From Verrucomicrobiia bacterium (GTDB lineage: Bacteria > Verrucomicrobiota > Verrucomicrobiia > Verrucomicrobiales > DEV007): a stretch of 64,000 nucleotides of DNA. Location of the stretch: the NCBI GenBank assembly GCA_030427505.1, contig JAUICH010000010.1, positions 1 through 64,000 of the forward strand, given 5' to 3'. A model generated the notes under the pieces. It did not search any database. It was not told the origin of the DNA and was given only the letters and a program-made list of their open reading frames with translations. Positions 26,103-34,205 of the stretch are shown here, piece after piece. The number at the start of each line of letters is the position of its first letter. Positions within the stretch are counted from its first letter, which is position 1. The position numbers were made by a program, and so were the translations under genes.

Positions 26103-26891
26103 GTGAGTACCTCCCTGAATGACGTCCAGAAAGCCTCTCAACAGCAGTTTGGCCGCCAGAGCACCCGTTACGGTAAGTCTCACATCCTGGCCGATGTGAG
26201 CGACGTCGAAGCCGCGCTGGAACGCGTGTCCCTTCCCGAACGGGCCAGAGTGCTGGATATCGCCACCGGCGCCGGACACACCGGACTCTGCCTCGCGGCG
26301 CGGGGATATGACGTCACCTGCTCCGACCTTACGGCGGAAATGCTGGAACGGGTTCGCGAAGCGGCGGCGGTACGCGGCCTGTCCGTGGAAACCCGCCAGC
26401 ATTCGGCGGAAGTCCTTCCCTACACGGACAGTTCTTTCGACCTCGTCACCTGCCGGGTGGCGGCCCATCATTTCAGTGACGTAACCGCTTTTGTCCGCGA
26501 AAGCGCCCGGGTCCTGGCGCCGGGGGGCTGGTTTCTTGTTATCGACGGTTCTGTTCAGGACGGCGCCCCGGAGGCCGAAGCCTGGACGCACCAGCTCGAA
26601 AAACTGCGGGATCCCAGCCATGGCCGGTTCGTCAAACCCAACGAATGGAAAGCCCTCTGCGTCCGGGCCGGCCTGGAAGTCACGGAGTGTTTCCTCGATC
26701 CTTTCAAGATGCCGGACCTGAAGTGGTATTTCGAAACCGCCGCCACCCCTGAAGCAAACCGGAAAGCCGTTCTGGACCTGGTGGCCAATGCTCCGGACGA
26801 AGTTCGCCAGATCTTCCGTCTGGGCGAGGAAGACGGCAAGATCGTCTGGTGGTGGCAAAGGATCACGCTGGTGGCGCGGAAACCGGATTGA
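26103..26891 (+). CDS. Class I SAM-dependent methyltransferase
   Basis: 262 aa from GTG 26103 (STSLNDVQKASQQQFGRQS; the frame opens much earlier at 25764 but that overlaps the divergent gene). Motif I is VLDIATGAGHTGLCLA, followed by CSDLTAEML and a methyltransferase-11 core (FDLVTCRVAAHHFSD, VLAPGGWFLVIDG). It resembles UbiE-like small-molecule methyltransferases, but the substrate is unknown. The start is inferred from where conservation begins. Confidence 0.85.
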   Translation: MSTSLNDVQKASQQQFGRQSTRYGKSHILADVSDVEAALERVSLPERARVLDIATGAGHTGLCLAARGYDVTCSDLTAEMLERVREAAAVRGLSVETRQHSAEVLPYTDSSFDLVTCRVAAHHFSDVTAFVRESARVLAPGGWFLVIDGSVQDGAPEAEAWTHQLEKLRDPSHGRFVKPNEWKALCVRAGLEVTECFLDPFKMPDLKWYFETAATPEANRKAVLDLVANAPDEVRQIFRLGEEDGKIVWWWQRITLVARKPD

Positions 26892-26959
26892 TCGCCAGGG
26901 GGCTTCAGCGGATAGTCCTCGAGACAAAGGGAACCTTTTGCGAGGCTTTCGTTCTGCCA

Positions 26960-27484
26960 ATGAAGGCCCATGACCGCCAGTATCTGCGCCGAAAGCGCTT
27001 CTTCAAAGTCAGTGCACACCAGTTTGCCAAGCTGCATTCCGTGGCTTGGCGCGCACAACAGGCTGATCACCTGGAAGTCTGTGGAATTGTCTTTTCGAAG
27101 GATGGTTTCCACCTTCATTTCAAGTTTCTGAGGAACGAAGTTTGTGGACCGGGTTCCTACAGGATCTCAGGCGAGACAATCGAGAATGCCGTGAGGGGCC
27201 TGGCTGATTTGGGTCATGAAGTTGTTGGATCGTTCCACTCTCATCCTGTCAGCAGCGCCTTGCCGGGAGACCGGGACAGGAAATCCGGGTTTCTCAGAGG
27301 CACTCAGTTTATCTATGACGTGTGCCTACGAGACTTGCGAGGTTGGCGACTTAGGAATCGCAAAAAGGACATTCTGTCGGAGATTCCAATCGATTGCGGC
27401 AAGCCGATGACCGAGATGGATGGCTATCAAAGTAAGCCGCAATGGTTTTCCTCAATTCAACTCCGGAATGTAACACCCCAGTGA
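26960..27484 (+). CDS. JAB/MPN (JAMM) metalloprotease-like protein
   Basis: 174 aa from ATG 26960. It carries a JAMM-type zinc site: Glu39 (HLEVCGIV), His93 and His95 in SFHSHP, and Asp106 in ALPGDRD. The Ser of the usual HxHP...PSxxD signature is Gly103. Bacterial JAB proteins cleave isopeptide or C-terminal extensions of ubiquitin-like or sulfur-carrier proteins, but no such carrier, E1 or E2 gene is adjacent. Base composition is low: four 60-base lines I counted average 50% G+C against 67% for a line in the neighbouring methyltransferase, so recent acquisition is likely. Its 3' end overlaps the convergent redoxin gene by 33 nt. Confidence 0.78.
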   Translation: MKAHDRQYLRRKRFFKVSAHQFAKLHSVAWRAQQADHLEVCGIVFSKDGFHLHFKFLRNEVCGPGSYRISGETIENAVRGLADLGHEVVGSFHSHPVSSALPGDRDRKSGFLRGTQFIYDVCLRDLRGWRLRNRKKDILSEIPIDCGKPMTEMDGYQSKPQWFSSIQLRNVTPQ

Positions 27485-28081
27485 CTCCACCCGGGCGTGT
27501 TCCACAGGTTTGCCCGCCAGGATGGCGTCCAGGGCATTGCGCAGATCGTGAACGCGGGCCTGATTGCGCCGGTCACCATAACCAGCGTACTGGTCGTCGA
27601 TCCGGCCCAGGTAAACCAACTGGCCCTTGGCGTCAAAGACGGCGGTTTCCGGGGTGACTTCCGCGCCCGTCGCGGCTACCAGCCGGTGCTTCCGGTCGAT
27701 CACCACTGGCGGTTCAATCCGGTATTCTTCCGCGTGCTTCACCGCTTCGTCCGTGGCCAGATCGGGGTCTACCTGGACCAGGGTCAGGGAAACGCCTTTT
27801 GGGGAGTATTCGGAAAAGATGCGATTGATCTCCGGCACATAGCCATTGGCGATCGGACAGTCCGTCGTCGTAAAGATCACCACGGCGGCCTTTCCGTCCG
27901 CCGGCGGAACCAGGGGTTTCACGGTCTTTCCCTGAATCGTGGCGAGCGAGATATCAGCGGGGGCCTCCGCGGTTGCCGCTGCCGCGGGGGAGGGATCTTC
28001 TGGGGTTCCCGAGATCGCGAATGGCATTGGCGCGCCCAAACAGAGAGCGGCGACAAAGAGAGGGAAGGTGGTTTTCGGCAT
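27452..28081 (-). CDS. Exported redoxin/thioredoxin-fold protein
   Basis: 209 aa. The signal peptide (LFVAALCLGAPMPFAISG) precedes a redoxin domain with a single catalytic-type cysteine in TTDCPIANGYVPEINRIF, then GAEVTPETAVFDAKG and LGRIDDQYAGYG. Only one Cys sits in the active-site loop, so peroxiredoxin-like or metal-delivery chemistry is more likely than a disulfide pair. It is downstream of the two heme/copper proteins in the same direction. In related bacteria this domain is, to my knowledge, often fused to the N-terminus of such proteins. Confidence 0.82.
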   Translation of the reverse strand: MPKTTFPLFVAALCLGAPMPFAISGTPEDPSPAAAATAEAPADISLATIQGKTVKPLVPPADGKAAVVIFTTTDCPIANGYVPEINRIFSEYSPKGVSLTLVQVDPDLATDEAVKHAEEYRIEPPVVIDRKHRLVAATGAEVTPETAVFDAKGQLVYLGRIDDQYAGYGDRRNQARVHDLRNALDAILAGKPVEHARVESLGCYIPELN

Positions 28082-28140
28082 GGGTCTTAGGGGCTTTGTC
28101 AGGGTTCGGGTTGTTGGAAAAGATGTAACGCGATGGGCGG

Positions 28141-29676
28141 TCAGCGCGGCTTTTTCTTCTTCGCCATCTCATCCAGGAAGGCGCCGTTCTTTTCAATCTC
28201 CGCCACGGTGACGGTCTTGCTGCCGTCCTGGTCTAGAAGGGTGAAAGGCACGGCGTATTCCGCGGGAACTTCGTCTTTGGAGAGCACGTCGTCCGCGTTC
28301 TCGTCCAGTCGCATGACCATGTAGGTGCGGATGGCGAGACGGCGGCGTTCTTCAAAGCGCTGCTTGGATTCCCGGGCCTGGGCATTCAGTCCCTGTGCCA
28401 ATTCCGCCTGACGGCCTTTTTCCGCGGCGACGCATTGGAAAATCAGGCTGCCCATTTCGTCCGTGGACTGCTCGCCCCAGTAGATTCGTTTGGGAGGCGT
28501 GTTAGGATTTGAGGAATTCTCCGCTGAATTGTCGTAGGTGATGCGGGCGTCGATCTGCGTGCCCTTGGGAAGCCTCAGCGGTTCTTCGTAAGCGTACTGG
28601 CCCTGCCAGTTGAAATCCCAACCGCCGATGCGGAAGAGGCGTTGCTTCGTTCCATCGGGCAGGGTCGCTTCCGCCTGCATGGAAGTGCAGACCTGGTGGG
28701 CATGCCCCCAGACGGAAATCAGGTCCGTGTCTTCCGGGATGATGAGGTGGTCTTCCACCACATACTCAGAATCACCCGGCGCGATGGTAATGCCCACCGG
28801 ACTCCCAAAGTTTGGCGGCACCTGGAACTCTAGCAGTCTTCGCTCCGGCGCGGTGTCAGCGAAGTATATGCCGATCCTGGTCTTTTCCCGCTCCACTTTC
28901 CCGGTGGGGTGAAAGTGTGTTTGCAAGACCAGGTCCGAGCCTTTGGGCAGCGGTCTCGCGTGACCTTCGGGCAGCTCCAGCGGTGTGCCGCCCACCGCCC
29001 AGCCACCCAGGGAGCCCGTGGCCTTAAAACCTTTCCCGCTAAAGCCCGCCGCTTTCTGGTCTTCCTGCTGTAGCGTCCGCGCCTTGCCGGTGTTGTCCAG
29101 GAAGAACAATACGTGGTGAACCACGGAGCGGACAGCGGGCCGGACTTCCACGGCGCGGACCCATTTGTCTTCGCTTAGGTTTAACGGCAACGCGAAATAG
29201 CGATAGATGTCATTGCCTTCCGCGTGAATCTCGAAGTCTTCATCCATCTCCACCACCAGGTCCGGTTTGCCGAGGTGCCAGCCCTCCGGAAACTCCGGCA
29301 GAGCGGGAGTGAGGGCGGGATCTCCCTCCGGAGCGCCAGCGGCTACCCAGCGGCCGATCAGGTCCTTTTGCTCGGGGGTGAGACGCCGCGTCCCACGAAA
29401 CTCGCCCCAGCCTTTCTCCGGGTGCCAGGGCGGCATGTAGCCTTCGTCGATGACCACCCGCTGAATGGTCCGGGCCCGGCGTTTCACCGAGTTGTAGTCC
29501 GTAAACGAAAAGGGCGCCGCCTCACCGGGCCGGTGACAGACGGTGCAGTTTTCATACACAATCGGCGCGATGTGCTCGGCAAAGGTGACCTCTTCCGAGG
29601 CGGAGACCGGAAAATTACTCGCGGCCAGGACGCCGGAACCGAATAGGACGAACAATCTGGAAGAATGGGGATTCAT
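28141..29676 (-). CDS. Exported heme c / copper type II monooxygenase-like protein with EF-hand (copy 2)
   Basis: 511 aa from ATG 29676 (frame open to 29805, but the signal peptide starts here). A heme c motif CTVCH (44-48) is followed by RPGEAAPFSF and MPPWHP. The middle is a two-domain copper monooxygenase (PHM/DBH-type) fold. All six copper ligands are visible: His187-His188 (SVVHHVLFF) and His254 (LQTHFHP) for the first copper, His325 and His327 (WGHAH) and Met407 (STDEM) for the second. The C-terminus has EF-hand-like loops (DENADDVLSKDE, DQDGSKTVTVAE). It probably acts in the periplasm as an oxygen-using hydroxylase or a copper redox protein, substrate unknown. Paralogue of the gene 82 nt upstream. 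Confidence 0.85.
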   Translation of the reverse strand: MNPHSSRLFVLFGSGVLAASNFPVSASEEVTFAEHIAPIVYENCTVCHRPGEAAPFSFTDYNSVKRRARTIQRVVIDEGYMPPWHPEKGWGEFRGTRRLTPEQKDLIGRWVAAGAPEGDPALTPALPEFPEGWHLGKPDLVVEMDEDFEIHAEGNDIYRYFALPLNLSEDKWVRAVEVRPAVRSVVHHVLFFLDNTGKARTLQQEDQKAAGFSGKGFKATGSLGGWAVGGTPLELPEGHARPLPKGSDLVLQTHFHPTGKVEREKTRIGIYFADTAPERRLLEFQVPPNFGSPVGITIAPGDSEYVVEDHLIIPEDTDLISVWGHAHQVCTSMQAEATLPDGTKQRLFRIGGWDFNWQGQYAYEEPLRLPKGTQIDARITYDNSAENSSNPNTPPKRIYWGEQSTDEMGSLIFQCVAAEKGRQAELAQGLNAQARESKQRFEERRRLAIRTYMVMRLDENADDVLSKDEVPAEYAVPFTLLDQDGSKTVTVAEIEKNGAFLDEMAKKKKPR

Positions 29677-29758
29677 GGTAAGGGCAGTAACCAGTGCCAA
29701 CATACTACAGGAGCGGTCCGCGATGCAAAACGCGCAAATGCGTGGGTACCGCCACGGA

Positions 29759-31366
29759 TTACCTGTTGCCGGGGGAGACCGAGGCTGTCTCGCCGCCGCT
29801 GGCACGGGCTTTCAGGCTGTCCAGAAAGTCGTGGAGGGTCTGCATCTCATCCGAGTCCAAAAAGTCATTTCCATCGCTGTTCAGCCGGTCGAACAGCCGG
29901 TTCTGGAGCCGGGGCGGCAGTTCGTCGCGTTGCAGGTTTCCGTCCTGGTTGGCATCCATGGAGTTCAGGATCTGGGGCAGGCGTTCCAGGAGCGCGCCGT
30001 TGCGCAGTTCCGAAGCCAGCTTACCCAGCACCGCGCCCTGGTTGCGCGCCGTGGCCATGGTCAGGCGCAGGCTGTCGCCGTCGTCCGCTGGGACCACCAT
30101 CAGGGTAATGCTGCCCATCTCGTCCGTCGATTCCCGGCCCCAGCGGACCCGGACCGGCGGGTAGTTCGGGTTGTCCGGATTGTCCTCTGAGTTGTCATAC
30201 CGCAGTTCGGATCTCAGCACCGTCCCGGCGGGTAGCCGGACGGGTTCCTTGAAGTAGTAGCGGTCCTGCCAGTCCAGGTCCCAGTCGGCGATGTAGAGCA
30301 AAGGTTTTTCCGTGCCGTCCGGCAGCGTGGCCGTCATTTTCATTTCCTGACAGATGTAGTGAGCGTGCCCGCCCACGCTGATGGCGTCCACGTCCACCGG
30401 CAGGGTGAAGGTGTCTTCAATTTTGTAGTTTGGTTCGCCCGCCGGAATATCGATCCCCATGCCGCGGCCGAAGGCGGGCGGGACCTGGATGCTGGCGATC
30501 TTCTTGCTGGATGGCTTGTCCGCGAAGTAAATGCCGACGGTGGTCTGCTCCACCTCCGCCTTTCCGGAAGGATGGAAGTGGGCGGACAGGATCAGATCGG
30601 AACCCTTCGGCAAAGGCAGCGCCAGGTCGCCCGGCAAGGGCAGGGTGGCGCTTCCTGGAATGTAGCCGCCCAGGCTGCCCGACCGGCGGAAGGCCATGCC
30701 GCGAAAGCCCGGCTGTCCGTCCTGACCGTCCAGCTTCCGTGCCGTGCCGGTGTCGTCCAGGAAGAACAGGACGTGGTGCACCACGGAGCGCGCGCTGGGG
30801 CGCAACTCCACGGCTTTGACCCATTTGTCTTCTTCCAGGTTCAGGGGCAGCACGAAGTTCCGATAGAGATCCGGCCCGTCAGCCGGGACGGAAAAGCCCG
30901 CCGGCATGGTCAGGACCAGGTCCGGTTCGCCCAGTTGCCAGCCCTCGGGGAAAGTCGGCGGGGTGGGGGCTTTGTCAGGATCTCCCTCCGGCCGGCCGGC
31001 TTCCACCCATTGGTTAAACAACGCGATGTCCGCGTCGCTCAGGCGCCGTTCGTGGGCAAACTCGCCGTAGCCCGGTTCCGGGTGCCAGGGCGGCATGTAG
31101 CGGTCGTTCATGACGCGCTTCATGGTGCCCGCTTTCTTAGAGACTTCCTCGAAGGAGATCAACGAGAACGGCGCGGCCTCGCCCGGACGGTGACAACTGG
31201 AGCAGTTATTGTGGATCAGCGGCGCAATCTGCTCGTTGAAGGTTGGAACCGCCGCGGCCTCCGGCTCCGGCGTGTTTCCAACATCGGGAGACGCCAGCAA
31301 CGGAACGACCCCAAGCCTCAGGGCGGCCAGGGAGCCGGCGGCGGTGAAAAGGATTCGATGTTTCAT
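29759..31366 (-). CDS. Exported heme c / copper type II monooxygenase-like protein with EF-hand (copy 1)
   Basis: 535 aa. The signal peptide is followed by heme c motif CSSCH (55-59), RPGEAAPFSL and MPPWHP. PHM-type copper ligands are His197-His198 (SVVHHVLFF), His263 (SAHFHP), His334 and His336 (GHAH) and Met417 (STDEM). A cluster of Asn/Pro (RYDNSEDNPDNPNYPP) precedes the Met as in PHM relatives. C-terminal EF-hand-like loops are DANQDGNLQRDE and NSDGNDFLDSDE. It is first in an apparent three-gene unit with its paralogue and a redoxin. The heme domain could feed electrons to the coppers in place of ascorbate (inference). Confidence 0.86.
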   Translation of the reverse strand: MKHRILFTAAGSLAALRLGVVPLLASPDVGNTPEPEAAAVPTFNEQIAPLIHNNCSSCHRPGEAAPFSLISFEEVSKKAGTMKRVMNDRYMPPWHPEPGYGEFAHERRLSDADIALFNQWVEAGRPEGDPDKAPTPPTFPEGWQLGEPDLVLTMPAGFSVPADGPDLYRNFVLPLNLEEDKWVKAVELRPSARSVVHHVLFFLDDTGTARKLDGQDGQPGFRGMAFRRSGSLGGYIPGSATLPLPGDLALPLPKGSDLILSAHFHPSGKAEVEQTTVGIYFADKPSSKKIASIQVPPAFGRGMGIDIPAGEPNYKIEDTFTLPVDVDAISVGGHAHYICQEMKMTATLPDGTEKPLLYIADWDLDWQDRYYFKEPVRLPAGTVLRSELRYDNSEDNPDNPNYPPVRVRWGRESTDEMGSITLMVVPADDGDSLRLTMATARNQGAVLGKLASELRNGALLERLPQILNSMDANQDGNLQRDELPPRLQNRLFDRLNSDGNDFLDSDEMQTLHDFLDSLKARASGGETASVSPGNR

Positions 31367-31623
31367 GACGGTGTGTGGTAGTCAAAATAGATCGGGAAAG
31401 GTGGCAGGTCGCGCGGGCAGAGTGATGTCTGATCTCGCCAGGTATCAATCAAACCCGGACCGTGTTCATGAGTTTCAGACGCCGGGTATTTCGGACCGGT
31501 TACAAAGTAGAATCCGGTCTCAGGCTTTCCCATTCTCCGAACTTGAACGAAACGCGCTGAGCGTGTTCAAATCTCCCGTCATCCAACCCCCTGAGTACAA
31601 ACCCTAAGCCCCAAAATTTTCGC

Positions 31624-33063
31624 ATGAGACTTACCGCCTCTCTGGCCGCCCTGTGTCTGGCGGCGTGCCCCGCCTTTGTTCACGCCCAAAAGAAACCTAA
31701 AGGGCCAGACCCCGCGCTGGTGGACGGCGAAAAGTCCCTGGCCATGGTGAATGCCTTGGAGGACTGGACCACGCTCTTCAACGGCAAGGACCTTACTGGC
31801 TGGGGGGGCGATACGGAAAACTACACCGTGGAAGATGGCGTGTTGGTTTGTCCCGCTGGCGCAAAGGTGCTCCACACGGAAAAAGAGTACGGCGACTTCG
31901 TCTTCAGCTTTCAGTTTAAAAACACTCCTTCCGGCAACAATGGCATCGGCATCCGCGCCCCGGCGGAAGGCAATGCCGCCTACGACGGCATGGAGATCCA
32001 GATCCTGGATCACGACGGCGACAAATACGGCAAAGTCGACGAAGAAACCGGGAAACGGCTTTCCTGGCTGAAGCCCTGGCAGGTGCATGGCTCTCTCTAC
32101 GGCCTCTACCCGGCCAAGACCGGGTACCTGAAGCCCGTGGGCGAATGGAACGAGGAAACCATCATCTGCATCAACGACCATGTGAAAGTCATCCTGAACG
32201 GCGCCGCCATTCTGGACGTTTATCTGGACCAACTGACCCCGCTGGACGGTCACGATCACCCCGGCATGAAGCGCGAGAAAGGTCACATCCTCCTGGCCGG
32301 ACACAGCGATCACGTCGAGTTCCGCGACCTGAAGGTGAAAGACCTCTCCGTCAGCCCGCCAAAGCCGGAGACGGACGCGGACAATACCCCGCCGGCTGGA
32401 TTCACCTCTCTCTTCAACGGTACGGACCTCACCGGCTGGAAAGGCTTGGCCCACAAGAACGCCTTGGAGCGCCGCGCTCTGGAAGGGGACGCCCTGAAGG
32501 AAGCCCAGGCCGCCGCCGATGAAGTCATGCGCGAACACTGGCGCGTGGAAGACGGGACCCTGGTCTACGACGGCCTGGGCCAGAGCCTCTGCACCGCCAA
32601 GGACTACGGCGATTTCGAACTTTACGTGGACTGGAAGATCCCGCCGGGAGCCGACTCCGGCCTCTACCTGCGCGGCACCCCGCAAGTGCAGATCTGGGAT
32701 CCCTGGGACAAACGCGCCAAAGAAGGCGAAGAGGTCAACACCCCGGAAGAATGGGTGACTGCTTACAAAAACGGCCGCAACCTGGGCTCCGGCGGCCTGT
32801 GGAATAACAAAAAGCACCGCAATTCCCCCCTGGTCCTGGCCGACAATCCTCCCAGCGAGTGGAATACCTTCTTTATCCGCATGGTCGGGGAAAAGGTGTC
32901 CATCTGGCTGAATGGCAAACTGATCGTCGATGACACGGTTCTCGAAAACTACTGGGACAAAACAGGGCTGACCCCCGTTTTCCGCGAAGATCAGATCGAA
33001 CTCCAGCACCATGGCAGCGAACTCTTCTTCAAGAACCTCTACCTGCGGGAACTGCCTTACTAG
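31624..33063 (+). CDS. Exported protein with two DUF1080 (3-keto-disaccharide hydrolase) domains
   Basis: 479 aa. The signal peptide is MRLTASLAALCLAACPAFVHA. Two DUF1080 domains follow, each opening with an LFNG.DLTGW motif: residues about 50-240 (TLFNGKDLTGWGG) and about 258-478 (SLFNGTDLTGWKG). Both are concanavalin-like beta sandwiches. Some family members hydrolyse 3-keto-glycosides and others bind glycans. The two halves differ clearly, so the duplication is old or one half is a binding domain. No promoter stands out in the 257 nt upstream. Confidence 0.9.
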   Translation: MRLTASLAALCLAACPAFVHAQKKPKGPDPALVDGEKSLAMVNALEDWTTLFNGKDLTGWGGDTENYTVEDGVLVCPAGAKVLHTEKEYGDFVFSFQFKNTPSGNNGIGIRAPAEGNAAYDGMEIQILDHDGDKYGKVDEETGKRLSWLKPWQVHGSLYGLYPAKTGYLKPVGEWNEETIICINDHVKVILNGAAILDVYLDQLTPLDGHDHPGMKREKGHILLAGHSDHVEFRDLKVKDLSVSPPKPETDADNTPPAGFTSLFNGTDLTGWKGLAHKNALERRALEGDALKEAQAAADEVMREHWRVEDGTLVYDGLGQSLCTAKDYGDFELYVDWKIPPGADSGLYLRGTPQVQIWDPWDKRAKEGEEVNTPEEWVTAYKNGRNLGSGGLWNNKKHRNSPLVLADNPPSEWNTFFIRMVGEKVSIWLNGKLIVDDTVLENYWDKTGLTPVFREDQIELQHHGSELFFKNLYLRELPY

Positions 33064-33083
33064 AGGTAGCTGTCTTGATGCCG

Positions 33084-33113
33084 GCGGAGACGTTGTGAAC
33101 CGGACGTCTCCGC
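33084..33113 (+). other. Hairpin after the DUF1080 gene
   Basis: A perfect 10-bp stem (GCGGAGACGT / ACGTCTCCGC) with a 10-nt loop lies 20 nt past the stop. There is no T-tract, so it may protect the mRNA 3' end rather than terminate. Confidence 0.5.
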
Positions 33114-33192
33114 ATATCTGCGTTGCTTCCAAGGCGCCTCTGCCGGGGGATTTCTGGCCGCTAAGTCTAACGAATCAAGAGCCGGAGAACAC

Positions 33193-33221
33193 GTGACTTC
33201 CGGGCCTTTCGGGCGTATATA
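33193..33221 (+). promoter_or_regulatory. Probable dps promoter
   Basis: GTGACT, a 17-bp spacer, then TATATA (followed by AA). The predicted start near 33229 leaves about 59 nt of leader before ATG 33288. No Fur- or OxyR-type site was recognised around it. Confidence 0.5.
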
Positions 33222-33287
33222 AAGGTAACTGAAAGCACCGCCGACCCGCCACCCGGAGGGGCTTACAACCTGAAAGAAAAACATAAC

Positions 33288-33770
33288 ATGAATGTAGTTG
33301 TCGAAAACAGTCCCGTACAGGAAACCGCTATCCCGGACATCGCAGCCGGACTCAATCAATTGGTGGCTGACTCCTATGGCCTCATGGCCCAGCTTCACCT
33401 GGCCCACTGGAACATCGAAGGAGCGGATTTTTTCCCGCTTCACGAAGCTTTTCAGGGCCAATACGAAGAGATGTTTGAAGCCATCGACGACATTGCCGAG
33501 CGGGTCCGTGCCCTGGATCACTATGCCGCGGGCGGCTTGAAAGCCTTGGCCAAAATGTCGACCATCGAGGAAGGCCCGTCCGAGGCGCCTTGCCCGGCGA
33601 AGGATTTTGTGTCTTCCCTGATCGTGGGCCACGAAAAGTGCCTGGAAACCGCTTTTTCCACCCGCATCCTAGCCGCCAAGAACGGCGACGCGGAAACGGA
33701 AGATCTCCTCATCGGCCGGATCAAATCTCACCAGAAAGCGCTCTGGATGCTGAATGCTTACCTGAAGTAA
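33288..33770 (+). CDS. dps: Dps family ferritin-like DNA-protection protein
   Basis: 160 aa, the usual Dps length. The four-helix bundle has HWNIEGADFFPLHEAF and AIDDIAERVRAL. Ferroxidase ligands by alignment to E. coli Dps are His40, His52, Asp67 and Glu71. The position of E. coli Asp67 is Gln56 here, a ligand change that may alter iron binding. Dps dodecamers oxidise and store iron with peroxide and can coat DNA. The N-terminal tail lacks lysines, so DNA binding is doubtful. It ends in its own strong terminator, so it is monocistronic. Confidence 0.9.
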   Translation: MNVVVENSPVQETAIPDIAAGLNQLVADSYGLMAQLHLAHWNIEGADFFPLHEAFQGQYEEMFEAIDDIAERVRALDHYAAGGLKALAKMSTIEEGPSEAPCPAKDFVSSLIVGHEKCLETAFSTRILAAKNGDAETEDLLIGRIKSHQKALWMLNAYLK

Positions 33771-33799
33771 GCCGAAGGAAACCTGCTTTGTCCAAACCG

Positions 33800-33835
33800 A
33801 AACGGCTGGTCTCCGGAAGGGGCCAGCCGTTTTTT
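33800..33835 (+). terminator. Rho-independent terminator of dps
   Basis: A 10-bp stem (AAACGGCTGG, 33800-33809, with CCAGCCGTTT, 33823-33832) with a 13-nt loop runs into six T. It starts 30 nt after the dps stop. Confidence 0.88.
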
Positions 33836-33892
33836 CGTACCAGTCATGTCTCCCTGGGCAAAAAGAGGAAAGCGTCAGGACCGGCAGCCGTG

Positions 33893-34132
33893 TCAGGCCA
33901 CCATCCGGTTTGGGTCGTCTTCCACCGCTGGAGTCTTGTCTCCGGCATGGAAGGGAACCGGCATCTTCACTCCAGCCGCGGCAAAGGTGGAGCCTTTGCA
34001 CAGGACCCGTTTGCAGTTCGCCACGCGGGCACACTTCCGGCAAAAATGAGTGGGCTGGTGGGTCAGCTCATAAAGCTGGTCCGCGTGCCGCTCCAAGTCT
34101 TTTTTGCTCCAGTCACAGAGAGTTTTAGCCAT
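33893..34132 (-). CDS. Small Cys-rich protein of unknown function
   Basis: 79 aa from ATG 34132. It opens MAKTLCDWSKKDLERHADQL and has a compact cysteine cluster CRKCARVANCKRVLC (four Cys in 15 residues) that could hold a metal or Fe-S cluster. The C-terminal 30 residues are Ala/Pro/Val-rich. No signal peptide. I do not recognise a named family. It diverges from the next gene across a Fur-box-like palindrome centred 24 nt upstream of its start, which suggests metal-responsive expression. Confidence 0.65.
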   Translation of the reverse strand: MAKTLCDWSKKDLERHADQLYELTHQPTHFCRKCARVANCKRVLCKGSTFAAAGVKMPVPFHAGDKTPAVEDDPNRMVA

Positions 34133-34148
34133 GATTTTTAGGGGAGAT

Positions 34149-34163
34149 TGAGACTCAGTCTCA
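34149..34163. promoter_or_regulatory. Fur-box-like 7-1-7 palindrome
   Basis: TGAGACTCAGTCTCA is a perfect inverted repeat of 7-bp arms around one base. It matches the 7-1-7 layout and TGA...TCA ends of Fur-family operators (TGATAATnATTATCA, with TGAGAAT variants). It lies in the 73-nt divergent promoter region, 17 nt before ATG 34132 and 43 nt before GTG 34206, so one dimer could control both genes. Confidence 0.6.
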
Positions 34164-34205
34164 GAAATATTTTGCACTCTCTCAAATCGTCTGCAAGTTA
34201 TTTCC

